Position numbers and translations under genes: made by a program
Notes under the pieces: generated by a model
The model's database searches: none
Seen by the model: only the letters and a program-made list of their open reading frames with translations
What the model was told of the DNA's origin: nothing
Source of the DNA: Polaromonas sp. CG_9.7
Lineage (GTDB): Bacteria > Pseudomonadota > Gammaproteobacteria > Burkholderiales > Burkholderiaceae_C
Assembly: GCF_015752205.1 (NCBI RefSeq)
Contig: NZ_JADOVG010000008.1
Location: 1 to 64,000, forward strand
Direction of reading: 5' to 3'
DNA length: 64,000 nucleotides
Shown here: positions 9,349 through 18,044 of the stretch, in pieces
Layout: the number at the start of each line of letters is the position of its first letter
Position numbering within the stretch: position 1 is the stretch's first letter

Positions 9349-11496
9349 ATGAATTTGAACCGCCTCCTATCTGCTATTTTTTTGATAGCTGCTTGCGCAT
9401 TACCAGTAAGCGCAAATGCCCAATATGGCTTGATAAAGCCGGCGCTGGGCAGCCCGGTGGTCACCACCGAACAGGTACGCGCCGAACTGCTGGCCTGGGC
9501 GCCCGAGGGCGTTGAGGCGGGCAAACCGGTGTGGCTGGGCCTGCAACTGGCGCACCAGCCCGAGTGGCACACCTACTGGAAAAATTCCGGCGACTCGGGC
9601 CTGCCGACCCTGCTGGAATGGCAACTGCCAGCGGGCATCACGGCAGGCGACATCGCCTGGCCAACCCCTAAAAAAATTCTCATTGGCACATTGGCGAACT
9701 ATGGCTACGAAAACACCGTGCTGCTGCCGGTGCCGCTGACCATCGCGCCCGGTTTCAATGCGTCGCAGCTTGACGTGAAGCTGAAGGCCAGCTGGCTGAT
9801 CTGCCGCAAGGAATGCATTCCGCAAGAGGGCGAATTCAGCCTGAGCCTGCCCGCCAGGGGCTCGACGGCGGCGAGCAGCATGGCCTTTCAGGCGGCTTTC
9901 GACGCCGCGCCCCGGGATCTGCCCACCGGCGGCAGCCAACTGGAAGTCAGCGGCAAGGTGCTTAAAGTGTCGCTCGCCGGCCTGCCCGCCGCGCTGCAGG
10001 GCCAGACGCTGGCGCTGTTTCCGGAAACCGGCAGCGTGATCGAGCCGGCCGGCGCCTGGGAACAGGCGTGGCAAGGCGCGCTCTGGACAGCGCAACTGCC
10101 CATCTCGGGCCAGCGCACGGCAAGCCCGCTGAACATGCCGCTGGTGGTGGCGTACAACGACGCGGCTTACCGCATTGAGGCACCGGTGACCGGCGAATGG
10201 CCTGCGGTGGCGGCGCCGGTCGGGTTGTCGCCAGCCTTGCAGGCGGCGCTCAGGGCCAATGCGGCGGCCCCGGCTGCGGCGCCGGGCGCAGGCAAGGCTT
10301 CGCCGGGCCTGCTGTTGGCCTTGCTGGGAGCACTGCTGGGCGGGCTGATCCTGAACCTGATGCCCTGCGTATTTCCGGTGCTGGCCATCAAGATGGTCGG
10401 CTTTGTGAACGAAAAAAACCAGGCGCGGCGCCTGAGCGGCGGCCTGGCCTACACCGCCGGCGTGGTGCTGTCGTTCCTGGCGCTGGGCGCGCTGCTGCTG
10501 GGCCTGCGGGCGGCAGGCGAGCAACTGGGCTGGGGCTTTCAGCTGCAAAGCCCGGCGGTGGTGGCCGGCTTGGCGGCGCTGTTCACGCTGCTGGGGCTGA
10601 ACCTGGCGGGTGTGTTTGACTTTGGCAGCATCCTGCCCAGCCGTGTCGTTAATTTGCAGGCCAAAAATCCCGGCGTGAATTCATTTTTGTCGGGCGTGAT
10701 GGCCACGGCGATTGCCTCGCCCTGCACCGCGCCGTTCATGGGCGCGTCGCTGGGGTATGCCGTCGGCCTGCCGGCGGTGCAGGCGCTGGCGGTGTTTGGC
10801 GCCATTGGCATCGGCATGGCGCTGCCCTACCTGGCGGCCAGCGCGGTGCCGGCCGTGGCCCGCGTGCTGCCCCGCCCCGGCGCGTGGATGGTGACGTTCA
10901 AGCAACTGATGGCCTTTCCGATGTTTGCCACCGTGGCCTGGCTGGTGTGGGTGCTGGGCCAGCAAAGCGGCATCGACGGCGCAGGCGCGCTGCTGGCGCT
11001 GCTGGTGCTGATGGCGCTGGCCGTCTGGTCGTTCACCCTGCGCGGCACGGCGCGCCACGCCATCGCCGCGTTTTCAGTCGCGCTGGTCGCGGCCGGCCTG
11101 TGGGCCATCGGCCCGAACATCGTCAAGCCGGTCGGCACGCCTTTGGCGGCTGCATCCGCGCGCTGGCAAGACTGGCAACCCGGCCGCGTCGAGCAGCTGA
11201 CGGCGCAGGGCCAAAGCGTGTTTGTCGATTTCACCGCCGCCTGGTGCGTGACCTGCCAGTACAACAAGAAGACCACGCTGGCCAACGCCGACGTGATGGC
11301 CGATATGGACGCCAAAAATGTCGCCCTTCTGCGTGCCGACTGGACGCGCCGCGACCCGGCCGTGACCGCTGCACTGGCAGAACTTGGCCGCAGCGGCGTG
11401 CCGGTTTACGTTCTTTACAAGCCCGGCCGCGCGCCGGTGGTATTGTCTGAAATCTTGTCCGTGAGCGATGTTCGGGCGGAGTTGGCCAGACTTTGA
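9349..11496 (+). CDS. dsbD: Thiol:disulfide interchange protein DsbD
   Basis: This 715-residue protein moves reducing power from cytoplasmic thioredoxin across the inner membrane to periplasmic thiol proteins (DsbC, cytochrome c maturation). Domains in order: signal peptide (1-24, SANA cut), periplasmic immunoglobulin-like N-domain with the pair C152/C156 (CRKEC), an eight-helix membrane domain with C340 (MPCVFPV) and C459 (SPCTAPF), and a thioredoxin-like C-domain with C633-V-T-C636. All three redox pairs are present. The N-domain cysteine spacing is more like ScsB-type relatives than E. coli DsbD. The signal-peptide coding sequence coincides with a dispersed repeat copy. Confidence 0.92.
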   Translation: MNLNRLLSAIFLIAACALPVSANAQYGLIKPALGSPVVTTEQVRAELLAWAPEGVEAGKPVWLGLQLAHQPEWHTYWKNSGDSGLPTLLEWQLPAGITAGDIAWPTPKKILIGTLANYGYENTVLLPVPLTIAPGFNASQLDVKLKASWLICRKECIPQEGEFSLSLPARGSTAASSMAFQAAFDAAPRDLPTGGSQLEVSGKVLKVSLAGLPAALQGQTLALFPETGSVIEPAGAWEQAWQGALWTAQLPISGQRTASPLNMPLVVAYNDAAYRIEAPVTGEWPAVAAPVGLSPALQAALRANAAAPAAAPGAGKASPGLLLALLGALLGGLILNLMPCVFPVLAIKMVGFVNEKNQARRLSGGLAYTAGVVLSFLALGALLLGLRAAGEQLGWGFQLQSPAVVAGLAALFTLLGLNLAGVFDFGSILPSRVVNLQAKNPGVNSFLSGVMATAIASPCTAPFMGASLGYAVGLPAVQALAVFGAIGIGMALPYLAASAVPAVARVLPRPGAWMVTFKQLMAFPMFATVAWLVWVLGQQSGIDGAGALLALLVLMALAVWSFTLRGTARHAIAAFSVALVAAGLWAIGPNIVKPVGTPLAAASARWQDWQPGRVEQLTAQGQSVFVDFTAAWCVTCQYNKKTTLANADVMADMDAKNVALLRADWTRRDPAVTAALAELGRSGVPVYVLYKPGRAPVVLSEILSVSDVRAELARL
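9372..9424 (+). repeat. Dispersed repeat, copy 2, inside the dsbD signal-peptide codons
   Basis: The stretch begins TGCTATTTTTTTGATAGCTG and continues TTGCGCA…AGCGCAAATGCC, matching copies elsewhere in the window. Here it is translated in frame as AIFLIAACA…VSANAQ, forming most of the DsbD signal peptide. Confidence 0.7.
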
Positions 11497-11560
11497 TCAA
11501 TTCCTGCCTGTCCAGCCCCCCTTAAAAGCCCGGCACGCCCCAGCAACCAGGAGCCCATCC

Positions 11561-12022
11561 ATGAAGTCCCGTGCCCCCGAACGCATTGCGCACCTCCTCA
11601 ATGACTGCCGCACCATTGCCGTCGTCGGCCTGTCACCCAAGCCGCACCGGGCCAGTTTTGACGTGTCGCGCTACATGCAGGCCGCCGGCTACCGCATCAT
11701 TCCGATCAACCCGAACGCCACCGAAGTGCTCGGCGAAAAGGCCTATGCCACGCTGCGGGAAGCAGCACTGCACGAAAAAATCGATCTGGTGAACTGCTTC
11801 AGGAACAGTGAAGACATTCCGCCCGTGGTCGCCGATGCCATCGCCATCGGCGCGCGCGCGGTATGGATGCAGCTTGGTGTGGCAAATGCCCAAGCCGCCG
11901 CCACGGCCGAGGCTGCCGGCCTGATGGTGGTGCAAGACCATTGCATCAAGATTGACCACCGGGTGCTGCTGTCCAGCGGCCTGCTGGACCCCCAGGCGCC
12001 GCCTGAAAGGCCGTCTCCCTGA
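11561..12022 (+). CDS. CoA-binding protein (YccU-like)
   Basis: This 153-residue single-domain Rossmann protein of the CoA-binding family has the nucleotide motif IAVVGLSPKPHRASFDV near residue 20. Next come IIPINPNATEVLGEKAY and a C-terminal VVQDHCIKIDHR segment typical of the YccU/YneT group. These proteins resemble the CoA-binding domain of succinyl-CoA synthetase; their exact function is unknown. AGGAG precedes the ATG at 11561, ruling out longer starts that overlap dsbD. Confidence 0.85.
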   Translation: MKSRAPERIAHLLNDCRTIAVVGLSPKPHRASFDVSRYMQAAGYRIIPINPNATEVLGEKAYATLREAALHEKIDLVNCFRNSEDIPPVVADAIAIGARAVWMQLGVANAQAAATAEAAGLMVVQDHCIKIDHRVLLSSGLLDPQAPPERPSP

Positions 12023-12045
12023 GCCCGGCTGACCGGGCGCGCAGG

Positions 12046-12789
12046 GTGGCGCCGTGCCGCGCTGCGCATTTTCTGGCCGTGCTGCCCGCCACGCTGATGC
12101 TGGCGCTGGCGGGCTGCGCCGGCCCGGCGCCCATTGAGCGCGGCGAAACCCTTGTGGCGCCCATGCGGCCGACGGAACTGGCCCAGTCGGACGTGAACCG
12201 CATGGCCACACTGGCCATGCGCGACAACCTGGACAGCATGCTGCGCATTGCCGACAAGCTGTACCGGCGCAATCCGTCCGAATGGAAAAAAACCGGCGTG
12301 CCCAGCCGCGAGGCCGCCATGGCGCAGCTTCGCCTGTCGCTGGAAAGCCCGGAGCCGTGGCCCGAACTGCAGGGCAAGCGCGACATTGCCGCGCTGTCGC
12401 TGGCGCTGCACCCTGACTTTGCCGGTGACCGGGTGGCGGCCTTTGTGGCGGCCAGCGCCGACATGCTGGTGACCGCGCATGGCGGCCGGACACGCCTGTA
12501 CCTGGTGGACAGCCTGGACAACCAGCATGTTTACAACGCCGCGCGCAACGTCGAGATTGCCGTCTGGCTGCTGTCAAGCCGGCGCAACGCCGCAGGCCAG
12601 CCGCTGCTGCTGGCCGACGACATCTCCGGCCTGGAGCGCAACCTGAGCTTCGAGCGCGAATTCGGTAAGATCATCGGCCGGCTCGACCTGCTGGCCGAGG
12701 TGGCAACCGAAAAATACCGCCGCGCGGTGATCAGCTATGTGCAGAACTTTGTCGGCGGGACGTTTTTGCAGTTCTTGCCGGTGCGGTGA
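12046..12789 (+). CDS. Predicted lipoprotein of unknown function
   Basis: This 247-residue protein has a lipobox (LALAGC) at about residues 20-25, so it is probably a membrane-anchored lipoprotein. The rest is a soluble alpha-helical domain with no motif I recognise (MATLAMRDNLDSMLRIADKLYRRNP… and AAFVAASADMLVTAHGG). The start is a GTG 23 bp after the CoA-binding gene, so the two are likely one operon. It marks the edge of the cassette cluster that follows. Confidence 0.65.
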   Translation: MAPCRAAHFLAVLPATLMLALAGCAGPAPIERGETLVAPMRPTELAQSDVNRMATLAMRDNLDSMLRIADKLYRRNPSEWKKTGVPSREAAMAQLRLSLESPEPWPELQGKRDIAALSLALHPDFAGDRVAAFVAASADMLVTAHGGRTRLYLVDSLDNQHVYNAARNVEIAVWLLSSRRNAAGQPLLLADDISGLERNLSFEREFGKIIGRLDLLAEVATEKYRRAVISYVQNFVGGTFLQFLPVR

Positions 12790-12850
12790 GGGGGATGTCA
12801 GTTTTTTAATGTTCGAGCTAAGCGGGCGCCAACAGCAGGATGCCAGGCCA

Positions 12851-13327
12851 CTACCTGTACTTTGCAGCCGAGATGAACTGACTGAAAGTCTCGCACCACA
12901 CGATGACGGTCGAGTAATTGGCGGGCTCAATACCTGCCGGAATAGGCACCACGAAATTTTCGAAGGTCTTGACATCTCCGACTCGGACCATACGCGCCTT
13001 AAGTCGTTTGAAATCCGCTTCGGTCTCGACAAACTCTGGCGACAGGTAGAGCTTATAGTCCGGGCCCGGGGACAGCTTTCCCGCCAGTGAGACGGCATTT
13101 GCCGATACGGACACGATTCCCTCACCCCAGTGCAGCGCATCGCTGTCCTTCAAGTCTCGTTTGAAATGACCACTGAATTGAGCTTGCGCCGTGGCCGCTT
13201 TCAACTCGGCAGTTGTGGGCGCTGCGGGGGCGGTCAGTATGGGCAAGGTGAAAATCCCACCCGCAAAACCGATAGCCGCAACGGTGACGTGAGAGGCAAT
13301 AAGAAGCAGGGCTGTGCGGAGTTTCAT
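12851..13327 (-). CDS. DM13-domain exported protein (gene cassette)
   Basis: This 158-residue protein has an N-terminal signal anchor (ALLLIASHVTVAAIGFAGGI) and a DM13 domain over about residues 50-155. The signature parts are FSGHFKRDLKDSDALHWGEG, PGPDYKLYLSP, and NFVVPIPAGIEPANYSTVIVWCE. DM13 domains are proposed redox or electron-transfer modules of cell-surface proteins, with a conserved cysteine seen here in VWCE. The start lies 34 bp after an attC core site in the cassette direction, as expected for an integron cassette gene. No clear attC follows its stop codon, so this cassette may be truncated at the chromosomal junction. Confidence 0.8.
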   Translation of the reverse strand: MKLRTALLLIASHVTVAAIGFAGGIFTLPILTAPAAPTTAELKAATAQAQFSGHFKRDLKDSDALHWGEGIVSVSANAVSLAGKLSPGPDYKLYLSPEFVETEADFKRLKARMVRVGDVKTFENFVVPIPAGIEPANYSTVIVWCETFSQFISAAKYR

Positions 13328-13361
13328 GGATGCTGGAGGACGATTAGTCTGGTTCTGCGAC

Positions 13362-13433
13362 GCCTAACGTTTGACATGAGGGGTGCCCAAAAGGCGCAGC
13401 CTTTTGGGCACCCCCTCGATGGAAGGGTTAGGC
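13362..13433 (-). other. Integron attC site A
   Basis: In cassette orientation (minus strand) the site begins with R'' GCCTAAC and ends with R' GTTAGGC, 72 bp in all. The interior folds into a long imperfect hairpin with arms GGTGCCCAAAAGG and CCTTTTGGGCACC. This is the classical architecture recognised by integron integrases. It sits between the SnoaL-like gene and the DM13 gene, at the 3' side of the former. Confidence 0.88.
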
Positions 13434-13473
13434 GTCAACGGACACACAAGTTCGAGGAGTTTTTGACGCTTGG

Positions 13474-13866
13474 CTAAAACATGCCATTGCTGTGTTGGGC
13501 CTCGGCTGGTACGACCTGCAGAACGTCCCAATGCTCAACGATCTTCCCTAATTCATCGAAGCGGAAGATGTCGATGCCTGCCCAGTCCTTGTTCGTATCG
13601 GTCGGCCAAACCTGATGGCAGTGGAGTACGACGAAGTTACCTTCGGCTATTGAACGTTTGAAGCTGACGTTCTTGCCAGGATATTCGCGCGCCATTTTCT
13701 CGAAGTACTCGATGAAGAAGTTCTTGCCGTCAGCGACGTGCGGATTGTGCTGCGTGTAGGTCGCGCCAACGTACTGCTCGACCGCCTCACGTGGCTTACA
13801 TTCATTGAACATCATGTCGTAGAACGCCATCGCGTTGCGACGATTGTCTTCTGGGGTCGAGTGCAT
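13474..13866 (-). CDS. SnoaL-like / NTF2-fold protein (gene cassette)
   Basis: This 130-residue protein of the SnoaL-like polyketide-cyclase superfamily, within the NTF2 fold, has the typical segments [46 protein letters not shown] and [19 protein letters not shown]. Members include small cyclases, isomerases and uncharacterised stress proteins; a specific reaction cannot be given. It is flanked by attC sites on both sides and lies in the cassette orientation, with 46 bp between the attC core and the start codon. Confidence 0.82.
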   Translation of the reverse strand: MHSTPEDNRRNAMAFYDMMFNECKPREAVEQYVGATYTQHNPHVADGKNFFIEYFEKMAREYPGKNVSFKRSIAEGNFVVLHCHQVWPTDTNKDWAGIDIFRFDELGKIVEHWDVLQVVPAEAQHSNGMF

Positions 13867-13912
13867 TGGAGTTCCTAAATGCTTCGGGTTGGAGATCCGA
13901 CCTAAATTTGAC

Positions 13913-13987
13913 GCCTAACGTTGGAGGCAACCGGACCACAACCCTTGCGGCGAAGCCGCCTCCTGCAGTTGTGGTTCCGTGTTGGCC
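13913..13987 (-). other. Integron attC site B
   Basis: In cassette orientation the site begins GGCCAAC (a slightly degenerate R'') and ends GTTAGGC, 75 bp. Internal arms GGAACCACAAC and GTTGTGGTCC pair, with an inner GCGGCTTCGCCGC hairpin. It lies 19 bp past the stop codon of the membrane-protein gene and before the SnoaL-like gene. Confidence 0.82.
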
Positions 13988-14006
13988 GACATGCTAAAGG
14001 GCATTC

Positions 14007-14369
14007 TCACAGGATTACCAAGGCGGCGAAATAGGCGAAGCCAAAGGCGAATGCCGCCCACAACCATTTGGGACTAGGTGTAGGCGGATCGAAGCCGATC
14101 CCACCCGCCATAGCACCAAAGAAACCAAGCACGAAGTACATGAACGCCTGCACTCCATATATCAGCGTACTTGGCGCAAGTGCTCCAACGATTGCTCCGG
14201 CCAGTGATCCCGCAAGGACTGCCTTAGCGAGGGAGGTGGACACCACAGCGAAGTACATCAGCGGAAGGGCAAACAGCACTCCGGCGAAGCCACCGAGAAG
14301 TGCGCCAAGTAAGCCCAATGCACCCCGGTACCAGAATTCATCCGCGATCGTGGTTGGCTTCTTGCGCAT
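14007..14369 (-). CDS. Small membrane protein of unknown function (gene cassette)
   Basis: This 120-residue protein has about four hydrophobic helices with small-residue packing (LLGALLGGFAGVLFALPLMY, AVLAGSLAGAIVGALAP, FMYFVLGFFGAMAGGIGF, WAAFAFGFAYFAALVIL). No family was recognised. Its position directly upstream of attC site B makes it a probable integron cassette gene, a class rich in proteins of unknown function. Confidence 0.65.
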   Translation of the reverse strand: MRKKPTTIADEFWYRGALGLLGALLGGFAGVLFALPLMYFAVVSTSLAKAVLAGSLAGAIVGALAPSTLIYGVQAFMYFVLGFFGAMAGGIGFDPPTPSPKWLWAAFAFGFAYFAALVIL

Positions 14370-14406
14370 GTGCCCTTTAACGTGATGTATACCGCAGGGT
14401 ACTGCG

Positions 14407-14471
14407 GCATAACGTGGCAGCTTTAACTACAAAAACTGCCATTTACCTTTTTCGCTGCTCAATAGTTAGCT
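14407..14471 (-). other. Possible degenerate attC upstream of the membrane-protein gene
   Basis: On the minus strand AGCTAAC and GTTATGC bracket 65 bp in which GCAGC…GCTGC and TGGCAG…CTGCCA can pair. Spacing and orientation fit an attC, but the cores deviate from the consensus and an AT-rich dispersed repeat overlaps one end. The rest of 14370-14764 shows no gene. Confidence 0.3.
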
Positions 14472-14764
14472 ACATTAAAAATAGCAGAAAACCCCGCAAT
14501 TTGCAGCAACTGCTTGACCACAGGTTCAGGCTGATTCCCGGACAAACGCGGTGGATTCACTGTTCCCGATGGTAGGGCTGAATCACGTTGCCCCGCCAAC
14601 CCCGCAAAGGAAAAATCCCTGCATGTCGTGAATTCAGCCACAGGTGGCAGCTTTGCCAGCTTGCAAAAAGCAAGCGCAATGGCCGCCAACCGCCTTGCCG
14701 CCACCAGCCAGCCGGCGCGCCGACAATAAGCATATTTCCAGCCCCCAACTCCTTCAACACACCC

Positions 14765-16078
14765 ATGCCCCAGAACCACCTGCCCAAGGTCAAAAGCCAG
14801 TACGAAGCCATGCCTTATCCGCCCTGCAATCCGCAGGACGACAAAACGCGCCTGGTGATGACCTGGCTGGAAGACCTGCCGATGATCAACCACTACTGCT
14901 TTGCCGGCAAACAGTCGTTCAGCAACGGTTTCCGGGCGCTGGTGGCCGGCGGCGGCACGGGCGACGCGACGATCTTCCTGGCCGAGCAGCTGCGCGGCAC
15001 GGATGCCGAGATCGTGCACCTCGACATGAGCCACGCCAGCATCGTGCTGGCGCAGGAGCGGGCGAAAATTCGCGGCCTCACCAATATCACCTGGGTGCAT
15101 TACTCGCTGCTGAGCCTGCCGGCGCTGGGCCTGGGCAAGTTCGACTACATCAACTGCAGCGGCGTGCTGCACCACCTGGCCGATCCCGACCTGGGCCTGC
15201 GGGTGCTGCTGAGCGCGCTCAAGCCCGGCGGGGCCATCGGCTTGATGGTCTACGGCACCACCGGCCGCACGGGGGTCTACCAGATGCAGGCGCTGATGCG
15301 CATGGTCAACCGGGATGGCACCGGCCAGGAAGCCGATGACCCGCACAAGATTGCCAATACCCGTGACCTGCTGGGCAGCCTGCCGGCCAGCAACTGGTTC
15401 AAGGCCAGCGAATCGCTGTTCAATGACCACAAGGCTGGCGACGCCGGCATCTACGATTTGCTGCTGCATTCACAGGACCGCGCCTACAGCGTGGGCGAGT
15501 TGTTCGACTGGCTGGAAGGGCAGCATGGCAAGCACCTGAACTTCAGCGACGTGCAGCGCGGCCGCTCGCCTTATCTGCCGCACATGGTGCTGGGCAGCAA
15601 GCCGCCCGCCATGGCCGCCGAATTGCGCCGCCTGCCCCGGCGCCAGCAGTACGAGATGGCCGAGTTGATGATCGGCAACCTCATCACCCATTCGCTTTAC
15701 CTGACGCCGGACGCGGCCTGCACCGCGCCCTACGGCGACGCCGCCTACATTCCATTTTTCTACCATGAGCCGCTGACCGGCGACATCGCGGCGCAGGTGT
15801 TTGGCAGCAACAAGGGTCAGCCCTTCCGGCTCACGCACCAGCATTCGGGCGTTTCGGTCACCGTCAACCCGGGCAAGTACGGCGCGAACATCCTGCGCCT
15901 GATCGACGGGGAAAAAAGCTTTGGCGAGATTTTTGACCAGTTTCGCGCGGGCTGGCAGGGCCAGGCGGCCGCACCCGACAATGCCGCGCTGTTTGCCGAC
16001 TTTGCCGAGTCCTACGACACGCTCAATGCGCTGGAGCGCCTGCTGCTCAGGCATCCTGACGCGACTGCAAGCGTTTAA
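14765..16078 (+). CDS. Class I SAM-dependent methyltransferase
   Basis: This protein of 437 residues has an N-terminal Rossmann methyltransferase domain (about 30-230). Motif I is ALVAGGGTGDATIFLA, the acidic residue follows in IVHLDMSHAS, and the post-motif is FDYINCSGVLHHLADP. The remaining 200 residues are an unassigned C-terminal region with many aromatic and His residues. The substrate is unknown. The upstream part of the frame (from 14588) overlaps non-coding sequence and was excluded; the chosen ATG begins MPQNHLPKVKSQYEAMPYPP, typical of this group. Confidence 0.78.
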   Translation: MPQNHLPKVKSQYEAMPYPPCNPQDDKTRLVMTWLEDLPMINHYCFAGKQSFSNGFRALVAGGGTGDATIFLAEQLRGTDAEIVHLDMSHASIVLAQERAKIRGLTNITWVHYSLLSLPALGLGKFDYINCSGVLHHLADPDLGLRVLLSALKPGGAIGLMVYGTTGRTGVYQMQALMRMVNRDGTGQEADDPHKIANTRDLLGSLPASNWFKASESLFNDHKAGDAGIYDLLLHSQDRAYSVGELFDWLEGQHGKHLNFSDVQRGRSPYLPHMVLGSKPPAMAAELRRLPRRQQYEMAELMIGNLITHSLYLTPDAACTAPYGDAAYIPFFYHEPLTGDIAAQVFGSNKGQPFRLTHQHSGVSVTVNPGKYGANILRLIDGEKSFGEIFDQFRAGWQGQAAAPDNAALFADFAESYDTLNALERLLLRHPDATASV

Positions 16079-16183
16079 GCGCTCTTGCGCAATAGCAGCG
16101 GTCGTTTCAAGCTATTAATAATGAAGCAATGGCGGCCGGGCCGCCAAGCGCTATCAACGCCTGGGCCAGGCAAAGCGCCTGGA

Positions 16184-17707
16184 TCAAGGCGCCGCACTGC
16201 CGCGAAAGGCCTGGGCGTCGAAATAGCGCGCAAAAATTCCGTCGTTGCTGCTACCCCCAAAACGCACTTGGGAAAACACAACTACGAATCCGCCCAGCGA
16301 TGTCGCACTCACGGCGGGCCGGACACCACTTGCTGCGACCCTGCCCGGGGCGCCAGCGGGCGCACCGTCAGCGCCGTAGCGTCGGGCCTGGGACTCGGAG
16401 ACGAAAATGGCAGGAGTAGGACCAGGGCTTGATCCTTCAGACCAGGCAACCACAAATCCGCCGTCGTCAAGTGCGGCCACCGCTGGAGAGGCCACGGGAC
16501 GTGGGCATGGAAAAAATCTTCCTTGTCTCGTACAGGTGGGCCGTGGCCCGAGCACGGGATTTACCAAGCTGGGAGCGGCCAGTGCAGAGCCATCGGCGTG
16601 GAAAGACTGAACCGCGATCACGGGATCCGTCTCGCGCAGGGCCAGGACATAAGTCACGGCATACCCGCCGCCCGCCAAGCCAGAAACGGCGGGAAAGCTG
16701 GCACCGAGCTGATCGCCAAATGCGTCTGGCGTGATCAGGGTAGGCGAACCAATGGGTGAATTATTGGCGCCATAACGCTGTGTATAAATGGCGGAGCCCG
16801 CCAAGCCGCTTGGCCCGGAGCTGTCCCAGGTGACCAAATATCCTCCATCGGCCAGCGCTGCAACCGCTGTGGTGCGAAAGGCCAGGTCGAGCAAGTCGGT
16901 AAAGGTGTTCACCCGCTTTTCAGCACCGCACGGGCAGGCCACGCCCTGAGCGTCAAAGCGCCGCGCATAGATGTCCAGGCTTGTATCGGCGGTGCGCGGC
17001 GCTCTCCAGGTCACTACATAGCCCCCGTCAGCCAAACCTGCCGCGGCAACGCTGGAGAAAAGCTTGCTGCTCAAGGTGATGCTGTTGATTTGCTGCACGG
17101 CGCGAACCGCAATGCCATTGGCATCGAAGCGCTGCGCAAGGAGGTTGTGGTCCTCGCCGCCGCCATTGGCTTGGCGTACCGGCCACACCAGCAAATAGCC
17201 CCCGTCCTCCAGTGCGGCAAGCGCCGGTTTGTTCACGAACACCGCATCCGGCGCAATGCAGGTCTCCTGGCCAAGCGCTTGTCCATCGACGCCGTAGCGC
17301 TGCGTGCACACACCCCGCGCGCTTGGTGGCACGACTACGCCGGGGAACAGTTCTGTATTGGAAATCCATGCAACCACATGGCCGCCACTCTTTAGCCGGG
17401 CGATGCTGGAATTTTGATCTATCCCCAGCATTGTCGTGTTGACCCTGAATTCCGCGCCGCCGGGCGCTGTCGCCGGCTCTTGAACTTGTCCCTGCGCTGG
17501 AGCAATCATCTGTGCAGGAACAGCCGTCGGTGCCTGTCCTGCGACCGGCAGTTGCGCGGCAGCCTGCCCCGAGGATGAGGAAGTTGCCAGCGCGGTGGCT
17601 ACGGGCGCAGAGTCGCCCCCACCACACGCGGTCAGCCAAAAGGCTGCCAGCACGCTTGCCAACGCGGCGCGCCAGCCAGGTTTTCGCAGGGGAAAGTTTG
17701 TAGTCAC
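16184..17707 (-). CDS. DGGY-repeat (beta-propeller-like) lipoprotein
   Basis: This 507-residue lipoprotein has a signal peptide ending in lipobox LTAC at about residue 28, then a low-complexity Ala/Pro/Gln/Ser linker to about residue 85. It then carries seven copies of a roughly 55-residue motif (SGGHVVAW, DGGYLLVW, DGGYVVTW, DGGYLVTW, GGGYAVTY, DGGFVVAW, LGGFVVVF), each followed by a QRY/RRF strand. Seven regularly spaced copies suggest a seven-bladed propeller. No enzyme motif was recognised. It is a paralogue of the secreted protein at 5804-7564 but lacks the binding modules. The start is a GTG with an AAAGG site. Confidence 0.7.
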   Translation of the reverse strand: MTTNFPLRKPGWRAALASVLAAFWLTACGGGDSAPVATALATSSSSGQAAAQLPVAGQAPTAVPAQMIAPAQGQVQEPATAPGGAEFRVNTTMLGIDQNSSIARLKSGGHVVAWISNTELFPGVVVPPSARGVCTQRYGVDGQALGQETCIAPDAVFVNKPALAALEDGGYLLVWPVRQANGGGEDHNLLAQRFDANGIAVRAVQQINSITLSSKLFSSVAAAGLADGGYVVTWRAPRTADTSLDIYARRFDAQGVACPCGAEKRVNTFTDLLDLAFRTTAVAALADGGYLVTWDSSGPSGLAGSAIYTQRYGANNSPIGSPTLITPDAFGDQLGASFPAVSGLAGGGYAVTYVLALRETDPVIAVQSFHADGSALAAPSLVNPVLGPRPTCTRQGRFFPCPRPVASPAVAALDDGGFVVAWSEGSSPGPTPAIFVSESQARRYGADGAPAGAPGRVAASGVRPAVSATSLGGFVVVFSQVRFGGSSNDGIFARYFDAQAFRGSAAP

Positions 17708-18044
17708 AGAGGGCCTTTCTGCGGTGATTGCAGCAGTTGATTCAGCTAAGAAATCTCCTGTGAATTTTTGAGCCGGTGAAGCGCGCGCGCGGTGCGACGA
17801 AGTCGCGTTTACAGCTAGGGGGATCCCAGAAACTGACTGTTATCGTCAAATCCGGCTGAATTTCCGGTTACACAGGGGGTCTATGCAGGAATAAAAATCA
17901 ATTGACCACAGCGTTGTGCGTTAAAACCTGGAAGTGTCCGGCTTTTGCCTCATGCAAGGCAGAACTGGAAACCTCTGCATCGACAGCATGGTGGTAGCCA
18001 GCCATTTCATCGAAATGCCGGCCTTCGCATCGGTTCCGCCGTGG

